This document shows, in pieces, positions 31,525 through 38,340 of a stretch of DNA of 38,340 bases; positions within the stretch are counted from its first letter, which is position 1, and every line of letters starts with the position of its first letter. Origin of the DNA: Bacteroidales bacterium (GTDB lineage: Bacteria; Bacteroidota; Bacteroidia; Bacteroidales; UBA932); assembly GCA_016293535.1 (NCBI GenBank), contig JAEDEB010000017.1, positions 1 through 38,340 of the forward strand, written 5' to 3'. The notes beneath the pieces are model-generated. The model was not told the origin of the DNA. It searched no databases and worked only from the letters and a program-made list of their open reading frames with translations. The position numbers were made by a program, and so were the translations under genes.

Positions 31525-34500
31525 ATGATAGAAATAATGAAAGCATCTGCAGGTTCGGGAAAGACCCACCTGCTGACAGAAAAATATATCAGGCTCCTTC
31601 TTGAGTCAAAGGACAGGCACGAATACAGGCACATACTCGCCGTGACCTTTACCAACAAGGCCACTGAGGAGATGAAAAGCCGCATACTCAAGGAACTGCA
31701 CACCCTTTCCTCCACCCCGGAGAAATCCCCGTATTTCGCAGAGATGAGGGGCTTGTATCCTGATGTGGCGTCCCTGCAGGAGGCAGCTTCGACCTTGCTT
31801 TTCAACATTCTCCACGATTATGGGGCCTTCGCCGTGAGCACCATAGACAAGTTCTTCCAGCAGGTACTGAAATCCTTCTCGCGTGAACTCGGTCATTTTT
31901 CTGCATACCAGGTGGAACTTGACAGAAAGGCCCTCATCTCCGAGGCGGTGGTCCGCGTGCTGGACTCCCTTACGACTGAGAAAAAGGATGAGAGGCTGGT
32001 CGGCTGGCTTACCGACAATGCTCTTTCAAGCATTGAGGACGGCAAGGGTTTCAATCTGGAAAAGTCGGTGACGGCTGTTGCAGAGCGCATTCTCAGCGAG
32101 GAACACAGGGCAAAGGCCGAAGCCTGCGGTCTGGATCCCGGGACTATGTATGACGACAATCTTGCCGGCGTGCTTTCGGAAATATGTGACAGGGTCGAGA
32201 CGGAGTATCTGGAAGAGATCAGCTCAGCCGTAGAGGATGTGTATGACGCTTTTGCAGAGGATGAAGTAGATCCCAAGGATACCTACAGGGGCTTCATTGA
32301 CTCTGCTCTCAGAAAGTTCAGGAAGATTGACAAGGACAGGCGTCTTCGCAAGAATCTGCTTTCCGACCCGCTCAACGCCACTTTCACCTCAAGATGCGGA
32401 ACTTACGATGCGGATCCCCGTGGCTGGTTTACGGCCGGGAACAAGGCTCTGGCTTCGAAGATTTCTCAGCGTACCGTTATTGCGGTCGCTGACTTTGCAG
32501 GCTGTTTCGGCGAGCGCTTGAAACTCTACAGGACCTCGAGGCTGATAAAGTCCCAGGTCTACGGAATGGGACTGGCCAACGATCTCTCGAGGACCTTCGC
32601 AGAAATGCTCAAGGAGAAGAATGTGCTGAGTCTTGATGACTCCAATACCATACTCAAGGGCATAATTGACGGTACAGACGCTCCTTTCATATACGAAAAG
32701 ATGGGAGTACGCTTCGAGCATTTCCTTCTCGACGAGTTCCAGGACACCTCTCGCATCCAATGGGACAACTTCAAGCCATTGCTCGCAAACAGCGATGCCC
32801 AGGGATTCTACAATCTTATTGTCGGCGATGTGAAACAGAGCATCTACCGCTGGAGAGGCTCGGACTGGAATCTTATCAAATCGGAGATAGCCAAGGATTT
32901 CAGTGTAAGCGAGAACAGTCTCAAGCAGAACTGGAGAAGCAGCCGGGAAATCATAGAATTCAACAATGCCTTCTTCAGCAGTTGCGCCCGGCGTCTTGAT
33001 GCCCAGCTCGGAGTCAATGAGATAAGGGAGATTTATGCGGATGTCATACAGGATAACTCGCCGTCGCCGAAACTGTCCGGAGGCGTGGATGTCATATTCT
33101 GTCCGGAGGATGAGGATATGGATGTTCTCCGGAGGGAGAATGCGGCTGTGCGGAACTGTGTGGAGGAGGCTCTCGCCTCCGGTTTCCGCTATTCCGACAT
33201 AGCGGTACTTGTCCGAGGCAAGGCGGAGGGGGCGCAGCTTGCCGCCTATCTGGTGGAGAATAATATCCCGGTGCTGACGGATGACTCCATGATGATACTC
33301 TCGTCTTCGGTGGTGAGGCAGCTCGTAGCCCTGCTCTCAAGTATCGACAACCCTGCGGACGAGATGTCCGGCTATCTTTCCGGCCTTCTGGACGTGGAGC
33401 TACCGGAAGAGTATCATTCCCTCATGGACCTTTGCGAGCAGTTGCTCCGTTCCCTCAGGGACATCGACTCCGCCAGGTATGATGAGGAGTCCATATACAT
33501 CCAATCCTTTATGGACAAGGTAAAGGATTTCCAGTCAAGGGGGAGGGACGGGCTCCACGCCTTCCTTGCAAGCCTTGAGGGAGACAAGAGTAGCATCAGT
33601 TCGCCATCAGTGGGCAACTCGGTGAGGGTCATTACTATACACAAGTCTAAAGGCCTCGCTTTCCCGTTCGTGATAGTGCCTTTTGCGGAGAAGATAAACC
33701 TCTTCAAGGCGGAAAACTCCTGGTGCCGGCCGGATGTGGAGGGCACTGAACTGGAGGAGGCTGCCGCCGGCATCTATGACGTCAAGCTGTCAGGCAAGAG
33801 CGAGGGGACGTATTTCGAAGGGGAATACAGGGAGGAACAGCTCAAACAGGCGGTGGACAATATCAATGTGGCCTATGTGGCCTTTACCCGGGCAAGGTAT
33901 CAGCTCAGGATTGTGGCGGCGCAGCCTTCTGCAAGTTTCCTTTCAGCCTATGCCTCCGACCGCAACTGCGCAGTCAAGGATTTCTCCGAATTGCTCTATG
34001 CCTATACAGACTCTGACGACCGTGTGATGGAATGCTCACGTACCGAGGGTTTCGTGGCCGACAAGGATGACGACGAGTACATCCCTTTGCAGGCATCCTA
34101 CGAATCCTGGCCTCTCGGGGAGAGGCTTGTTTTCAGCCGCGATTCCTCCGATTTCTTTTCCGACAGCGGTGAAACGGGTTTCAGCGCATCCAGAAGGATA
34201 AGGGGAGTGGTGCTTCACGGAATACTCTCCGAGACCATAGTTCCCGATGACCTCCCCGGAGCGGTAAGCAGGGCTGTGGAAAAGGGACTGGTCCCTGCGG
34301 AGGATGCTCCTGAGGTGCTGGCTGAACTCTCAGAGAGAGTCGAGAAGGGACGGGAGAGAGGCTGGTTCCCTTCCGATGCCTCATTGGTGCGGAACGAGGT
34401 GACTCTGATGGACACCGACGGCAGTCTTCTGCGTCCGGACCGCGTGGTGGAGGATGGAGAAGGTGGTCTGTTCGTCATAGACTACAAGTTCGGGGAGCAG

Positions 34501-34617
34501 AAGCCTTCTTACAAGGTCCAGGTCGGGGGATATGCGGATATGTTCAGACGTATGGGATATAAAAATGTGCAGGCTGCGATATGGTATGTGGATAGTGAAA
34601 ATGTAGTATATTTGTAA
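31525..34617 (+). CDS. addA: AddA-like UvrD-family helicase-nuclease
   Basis: This is a 1030-residue superfamily 1A helicase with a C-terminal nuclease. Walker A is ASAGSGKT (K13), motif Ia AVTFTNKATEEMK, motif II LLDEFQDT (D403, E404), motif III VGDVKQSIYRWRGSD, motif V ITIHKSKGLAFPFVIVPF and motif VI VAYVAFTRAR. The nuclease follows at the end: D972 (RPDRVV), D986 and K988 (VIDYKFG), then VQVGGYADM. It is the motor subunit that unwinds broken DNA ends and cuts one strand, working with the AddB-like neighbour; both subunits keep nuclease motifs. An alternative ATG four codons in (MKASAG) is possible. DUF4290 follows after 2 bases. Confidence 0.92.
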   Translation: MIEIMKASAGSGKTHLLTEKYIRLLLESKDRHEYRHILAVTFTNKATEEMKSRILKELHTLSSTPEKSPYFAEMRGLYPDVASLQEAASTLLFNILHDYGAFAVSTIDKFFQQVLKSFSRELGHFSAYQVELDRKALISEAVVRVLDSLTTEKKDERLVGWLTDNALSSIEDGKGFNLEKSVTAVAERILSEEHRAKAEACGLDPGTMYDDNLAGVLSEICDRVETEYLEEISSAVEDVYDAFAEDEVDPKDTYRGFIDSALRKFRKIDKDRRLRKNLLSDPLNATFTSRCGTYDADPRGWFTAGNKALASKISQRTVIAVADFAGCFGERLKLYRTSRLIKSQVYGMGLANDLSRTFAEMLKEKNVLSLDDSNTILKGIIDGTDAPFIYEKMGVRFEHFLLDEFQDTSRIQWDNFKPLLANSDAQGFYNLIVGDVKQSIYRWRGSDWNLIKSEIAKDFSVSENSLKQNWRSSREIIEFNNAFFSSCARRLDAQLGVNEIREIYADVIQDNSPSPKLSGGVDVIFCPEDEDMDVLRRENAAVRNCVEEALASGFRYSDIAVLVRGKAEGAQLAAYLVENNIPVLTDDSMMILSSSVVRQLVALLSSIDNPADEMSGYLSGLLDVELPEEYHSLMDLCEQLLRSLRDIDSARYDEESIYIQSFMDKVKDFQSRGRDGLHAFLASLEGDKSSISSPSVGNSVRVITIHKSKGLAFPFVIVPFAEKINLFKAENSWCRPDVEGTELEEAAAGIYDVKLSGKSEGTYFEGEYREEQLKQAVDNINVAYVAFTRARYQLRIVAAQPSASFLSAYASDRNCAVKDFSELLYAYTDSDDRVMECSRTEGFVADKDDDEYIPLQASYESWPLGERLVFSRDSSDFFSDSGETGFSASRRIRGVVLHGILSETIVPDDLPGAVSRAVEKGLVPAEDAPEVLAELSERVEKGRERGWFPSDASLVRNEVTLMDTDGSLLRPDRVVEDGEGGLFVIDYKFGEQKPSYKVQVGGYADMFRRMGYKNVQAAIWYVDSENVVYL

Positions 34618-34619
34618 CT

Positions 34620-35249
34620 ATGGAGAAAGATTACAATACCGAAAGAAAAGGCCTCAGGCTGCCTGAGTACGGACGCAATGTCCAGAAGATGGTGTCCGGC
34701 CTGATGGATATTGAAGACAGGCAGAAGAGAAACGAGCAGGCGAGGGCCGTTGTAAAGGTTATGGAACTGCTTAATCCCCAGGTCCATCTGCAGGAGGATT
34801 ATGAGAGGAAACTCTGGGACCATCTCTTCATTATTTCCGACTTCAGGCTGGATGTGGACTCTCCGTATCCGAAGCCGACTCCGGAGGACCTCGAGACCAG
34901 ACCGGCTCCGGTTCCGGTGGAGAAGCGGCCCATCAAGGCAACTCATTACGGAAGGAATATAGAGAGCATCATAGATCTGATTGCAGGACTCGAGGATGGA
35001 GAGACCAAGACCTGGGTCATACGCAATCTTGCGATTTATATGCGTACCCAGTACCTTATCTGGAACAAGGATTCGGTTGCGGACGAGACCATATTCTCTG
35101 ACATAGAGAAACTCTCAGGAGGCAGAGTCAAGGTTCCCGAGGGGCTGGAACTTACAAAGGTCGCAAGCGATGCCAATTTCTCTAGACCCGGTACAGGGCT
35201 CCCGAAGAAACAGAACCAGAAGAAGAACAGAAGGAATTTCAAGAAATAG
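34620..35249 (+). CDS. DUF4290 protein of unknown function
   Basis: This is a 209-residue, highly charged cytoplasmic protein with no signal peptide or TM segment. It matches the Bacteroidota-specific DUF4290 family: the opening LRLPEYGRNVQKMV and the internal ATHYGRNIESIIDLI are partly similar and may be two related helical halves. The C-terminus is a basic tail (PKKQNQKKNRRNFKK) that could bind nucleic acid, though this is inference only. It sits 2 bases after addA and 2 before ftsK, so it is co-transcribed with DNA repair and chromosome-segregation genes. No catalytic motif is visible and the function is unknown. Confidence 0.8.
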   Translation: MEKDYNTERKGLRLPEYGRNVQKMVSGLMDIEDRQKRNEQARAVVKVMELLNPQVHLQEDYERKLWDHLFIISDFRLDVDSPYPKPTPEDLETRPAPVPVEKRPIKATHYGRNIESIIDLIAGLEDGETKTWVIRNLAIYMRTQYLIWNKDSVADETIFSDIEKLSGGRVKVPEGLELTKVASDANFSRPGTGLPKKQNQKKNRRNFKK

Positions 35250-35251
35250 GA

Positions 35252-37684
35252 ATGAAGGAGCAACGGATTTCCCAAAGGTGGCGAGTCATATTTGCGAAGG
35301 CAGGCGGACTGCTGGTGTTTCTAACCACTCTGCTTGTCTTTCTTGCTTGTCTGTCCTATCTGTTCAGCTGGAAGGTGGACCAGAGCCTTATGAGCGACCC
35401 TGCAATGCTGGACAGGTCTGTGGACGTACACAATATATGCGGGAAGATAGGCTTCAAGACCGCCCACGCCCTGGTCTCCTCATTTCTGGGCCTCGGCATT
35501 TTCGTACTCCTGCTGATGTTTTTTGAAATCTCGCGCCATCTGGCATTCAGGACGATGCCGGCACATCCCGTGCGCAAGCCCCTGCTCTACCTTTCCGGCG
35601 CAATCCTGCTTTCAAGCATACTTTCCTTCGTATCGGGACTCGTGTCTGCGGATACGGCTTTCGGCGGCGGACTTGGCGGGAAAGTGGGGTATGGACTCTG
35701 TGCATCGGGGAAGAATCTTATAGGCATTCCCGGCACTGCTGCAGTGCTGATTTTCCTGACTGTGCTCTGGATGGTCTTCGCAAGCAGGCGATTTGCCGAC
35801 TGGTTCTCCGGGCTTTTCGAGAAGAAGCAGAGGAAGGACAAGGAAATTCCGGAAGCAGTCTTGCCTGAACTTGTCTCCATGGACTCTGAGACTGACCTTG
35901 GCCATGCAGGCGAAGCTGGAGAAGCAAGCGCAGCAGGCGAAGTTGGCGAAACTGGCGAAGTTGGCGAAGAAGGCAACGCTGAGGCTGCGGTCGATCTGGA
36001 GTCTCTTGAGGCTATGGGGGACGGGGAACCTGACCCGGCCGACAGTGTTGACGTACAGCCCGACCATGCTGGCGAAGTTACAATAGTCGAAGGCGTGGAT
36101 ATGACGGCTCCCGTTGAAGAGCTTCCTCCAATTGACCCTAAACAGGACATAGAGAATTTCAAGTTTCCGCCTCCGGTAGACCTTCTTTCAGACTATACGG
36201 ACAAGATTTCCAAAGTATCCCGCAGCGAGGTTGAGACCAACAACCAGAGGATACGCACCACCCTTGAGAGTTACCGCATAGGTGTGGATTCCGTGACGGC
36301 CATAGTAGGTCCGACGGTGACCCTCTACAAGGTCAAGCTCGCTCCAGGGGTCAAGAGCGCACAGGTCAAGAATGTCGAGAACGACATAGGCATGGCGCTG
36401 AACAACTCCTCTGTACGTGTGACCATACTTTCAGACTCGGTCGGAATCGAGGTTGCGAACGACACCAGGTCCATAGTGCCGCTCAAGGCCCTCTTCAACG
36501 ACAGGTCTTTCAGGGAGTCCAAGGCTGAGCTGCCGGTAGCCATAGGATATACGATTACCCAGCAGGTCAAGACCTTCGACCTTGCGGATACTCCGCATCT
36601 TCTTGTTGCCGGGGCGACCAAGCAGGGTAAGTCCGTGGGCCTCAATGTTATAGTTACTTCACTCCTCTACTCGAAGCATCCTTCAGAGCTGAAGTTCGTC
36701 TTCATTGACCCGAAGATGGTCGAGTTCACTCCTTACAAGAAACTCATCAGGCATTATCTCGCAACCATGCCGACAGCCGTGAGCGAATCTGAGGAAGAGG
36801 ACAGCATAATCGTCAAGAAGCACGACAAGGCGGATGAGATTCTCCGCTCCCTCTGCCTCGAGATGGACGAAAGGTATGAACTGATGAGTCTAGCGGACAC
36901 CAACAAGGTGACCGACTACAACGCCAAGTACAAGGCCAGACGCCTTCGCCCGGACAAGGGTCACAGATATCTGCCGTATCTTGTGGTGGTCATAGACGAG
37001 TATTCGGATCTCATAATGTCCGGCGGAGCCGACCAGAAGTCGATGAGCCGCAGCGTCACGACCTCCATCATACGTCTTGCCCAGAAGGGAAGGGCAGCAG
37101 GAATCCATGTGATCATTGCGACCCAGAGGCCTACGGTTGACGTCATAACGGGACTCATCAAGGCGAACTTCCCTACCCGAATCGCTTTCAGGGTAGTATC
37201 GAGAACGGACTCGGCTACCATCCTGGATACTCCGGGAGCAGAGAAACTCATAGGCCGGGGTGATATGCTCTACTATGAGGGCATCAAGCTCGAAAGGGTT
37301 CAGTGCGCGTATGTGGATCCGCAGGAAACAGAAAGACTCACGAAATTCATTGCGGACCAGAAGGGCTTCCGCCAGCATTACGGAACTCCGTACTATCTAC
37401 CTGAACTTCCTGCAGACAGTTCGGAACCGTCATCCTCTGCCTCGATAGGCAAGCTCGATCCGAATTTCGACGAGGTTGCAAGGCTCGTGGTAACCAACCA
37501 GCGGGCGTCGACAACAGACGTTCAGAAACGTATGGGCATGGGGTTTGCCCGCGCGAGCCGTGTGATGGACCAGCTTCAGGCTGCCGGCATAGTGGGACCT
37601 CCGGATGGGGCAAAGCCGCGTCAGATTCTTGTCCAATCCCTTGATGAACTGGATGAACTTCTGGCAAATCTCGACAACAGATAG
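35252..37684 (+). CDS. ftsK: FtsK/SpoIIIE-family DNA translocase
   Basis: This is an 810-residue protein. Four TM helices lie in residues ~10-195 (LLVFLTTLLVFLACLSYLF; FLGLGIFVLLLMFF; YLSGAILLSSILSFVSGLV; IPGTAAVLIFLTVLWMVFA). A linker of ~150 residues, rich in Gly, Glu and Ala, follows. The RecA-like motor (~310-740) has Walker A AGATKQGKS (K460, S461) and Walker B LVVVIDEYSD (D582, E583). A C-terminal gamma winged helix (~745-800: TTDVQKRMGMGFARASRVMDQL) reads chromosome polarity sequences. It pumps chromosome termini through the division septum. The linker is shorter than in the E. coli protein. It lies 12 bases before the lolA-like gene, a pairing common in Bacteroidota. Confidence 0.95.
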   Translation: MKEQRISQRWRVIFAKAGGLLVFLTTLLVFLACLSYLFSWKVDQSLMSDPAMLDRSVDVHNICGKIGFKTAHALVSSFLGLGIFVLLLMFFEISRHLAFRTMPAHPVRKPLLYLSGAILLSSILSFVSGLVSADTAFGGGLGGKVGYGLCASGKNLIGIPGTAAVLIFLTVLWMVFASRRFADWFSGLFEKKQRKDKEIPEAVLPELVSMDSETDLGHAGEAGEASAAGEVGETGEVGEEGNAEAAVDLESLEAMGDGEPDPADSVDVQPDHAGEVTIVEGVDMTAPVEELPPIDPKQDIENFKFPPPVDLLSDYTDKISKVSRSEVETNNQRIRTTLESYRIGVDSVTAIVGPTVTLYKVKLAPGVKSAQVKNVENDIGMALNNSSVRVTILSDSVGIEVANDTRSIVPLKALFNDRSFRESKAELPVAIGYTITQQVKTFDLADTPHLLVAGATKQGKSVGLNVIVTSLLYSKHPSELKFVFIDPKMVEFTPYKKLIRHYLATMPTAVSESEEEDSIIVKKHDKADEILRSLCLEMDERYELMSLADTNKVTDYNAKYKARRLRPDKGHRYLPYLVVVIDEYSDLIMSGGADQKSMSRSVTTSIIRLAQKGRAAGIHVIIATQRPTVDVITGLIKANFPTRIAFRVVSRTDSATILDTPGAEKLIGRGDMLYYEGIKLERVQCAYVDPQETERLTKFIADQKGFRQHYGTPYYLPELPADSSEPSSSASIGKLDPNFDEVARLVVTNQRASTTDVQKRMGMGFARASRVMDQLQAAGIVGPPDGAKPRQILVQSLDELDELLANLDNR
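35907..35974 (+). repeat. Imperfect tandem repeat in the ftsK linker
   Basis: Imperfect units around GGCGAAGTT / GGCGAAACT / GGAGAAGCA repeat about seven times in frame, encoding a Gly-Glu-(Ala/Val/Thr) run at residues ~219-241. A further single unit recurs near 36069. Since the 9-base and 6-base units keep the frame, slippage would change linker length without disrupting the motor. Confidence 0.7.
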
Positions 37685-37696
37685 CTGATCTTGAAT

Positions 37697-38340
37697 ATGT
37701 TTTCCGTTCATATCCCCTTCTCCATCAGGCACTTTGCTGCAGTCACGAAGTTCCTGCTCTCGGCAGCATTGCTCCTGCTGCCGGGCTTCATGGCCTACGC
37801 CCAGGTCAGGGGCCCGCTTGCAAGCTTTACGGAAAAGGTCAGGACATCCAGAATCGATTTCACCTATTCGTACACCGCGTCATCATTCAGGGGCAGCGGC
37901 AAGGCTTCTGTACAGAAGGATTGCTTCCTCCTGACAATGGGGAATTTCGAGATTTTTTGCGATGGAAAGCAGATGTGGACAGTCGACAGGGAAAACAAGG
38001 AGGCCGTAGTGGAAACGGTCGACTCCCCGGATGTGGCCGGAAGCCTCAATCCTGCCCTTCTCGTGGCCCATCTGGACAAGGCGTTCACTGTCAAGTCTTC
38101 AACACCTCTGACATATAAGGGTGTGACGGCAGAGAAATATGTCCTGCTCCCTTCTTCAGCCCCGGCCGATCTTGTGGAACTCACGGTTACCGTAGCCGCC
38201 GACGGCACCGCAATTCTTGCTGCAAGGGCAAAGGTAAAGGACGGAACCGTTACTGATTTCACGTTCCCGTCCTTCAAGATTTCCGGAATGTCGGACATAT
38301 CGGATTTCCGCCTCAGTGAGTCCTCATTCCCTGGAGATTA
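37697..38340 (+). CDS. LolA-like outer-membrane lipoprotein carrier (3' end outside window)
   Basis: The frame from the ATG at 37697 runs open to the window edge (214 codons plus two bases). It has a type I signal with a long hydrophobic stretch (FLLSAALLLLPGFMAYA, cleavage near AYAQ). The mature part shows the half-barrel LolA pattern: an opening FTEKVRTSRIDFTYSYT, then GSGKASVQKDCFLLTMGNFEIFCDGKQMWTVD in sequence, a mid-region EKYVLLP and the near-final VTDFTFPSFKIS. Only a few residues are probably missing. LolA carries lipoproteins through the periplasm to the outer membrane. Bacteroidota homologues are divergent, so this call rests on pattern and on the position 12 bases after ftsK. Confidence 0.72.
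   Translation, partial: MFSVHIPFSIRHFAAVTKFLLSAALLLLPGFMAYAQVRGPLASFTEKVRTSRIDFTYSYTASSFRGSGKASVQKDCFLLTMGNFEIFCDGKQMWTVDRENKEAVVETVDSPDVAGSLNPALLVAHLDKAFTVKSSTPLTYKGVTAEKYVLLPSSAPADLVELTVTVAADGTAILAARAKVKDGTVTDFTFPSFKISGMSDISDFRLSESSFPGD

Noticed and set aside
35907..35974. CRISPR-like array in ftsK
   Set aside because: The units are contiguous 6-9 base in-frame repeats with no spacers, and encode a low-complexity linker.

Overview
The window is from a member of the Bacteroidota, most likely order Bacteroidales. Evidence: a SusC/SusD pair, many lipoproteins with Bacteroidota-style acidic residues just after the lipobox cysteine, DUF3823 and DUF4290 proteins that are largely confined to this phylum, and promoter elements of the Bacteroidota type (TAnnTTTG at -7). 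Base composition looks moderately GC-rich and gene packing is dense. The longest gap between genes is about 180 bases. I saw no tRNA, rRNA, CRISPR array, insertion sequence or phage gene.

Bases 1-26073 form one large polysaccharide utilization locus (PUL), whose left end lies outside the window. Transcription unit 1 (plus strand) has the tail of a GH43 enzyme, a GH99-like lipoprotein, a large GH2 enzyme and a GH31 lipoprotein. Unit 2 (plus strand, after a 149-base AT-rich gap) has a DUF4988/PL29-N type surface lipoprotein, SusC, SusD, a DUF3823 lipoprotein, a second GH99-like lipoprotein, a GH43 lipoprotein and a third GH99-like protein. A minus-strand regulator follows. Unit 3 is divergent from the regulator and encodes a DUF5010/CBM6-like lipoprotein and a GH95 enzyme. 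The inferred scheme: surface lipoproteins bind and cut a branched glycan, SusCD imports the pieces, and periplasmic exo-enzymes (GH31, GH95, GH2) trim them. The substrate cannot be fixed from sequence. The exo set suits a fucosylated, xylose- or galactose-bearing heteroglycan, and the only plausible endo-acting enzymes are the GH99-like and DUF5010 proteins.

The most unusual gene is the regulator (21911-19434). It is a single-chain membrane protein with a ConA-like domain and a beta-propeller-like region outside, one transmembrane helix, and a cytoplasmic OmpR/SARP-type winged helix plus a BTAD-like helical domain. It is neither a hybrid two-component system, a SusR nor an ECF/anti-sigma pair, the usual PUL regulators. 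A 12-base word in the regulator promoter also occurs upstream of the SusCD unit, which makes it a candidate operator.

Bases 26074-28437 (minus strand) hold a reverse-order rubrerythrin with a well-formed promoter and a palindrome, and an O-antigen ligase/polymerase-like membrane protein with a TPR-like tail. Bases 28572-38340 (plus strand) are a housekeeping run: AddB-like and AddA-like DNA-repair subunits, DUF4290, an FtsK/SpoIIIE translocase with a repetitive linker, and a LolA-like lipoprotein carrier cut by the right edge.
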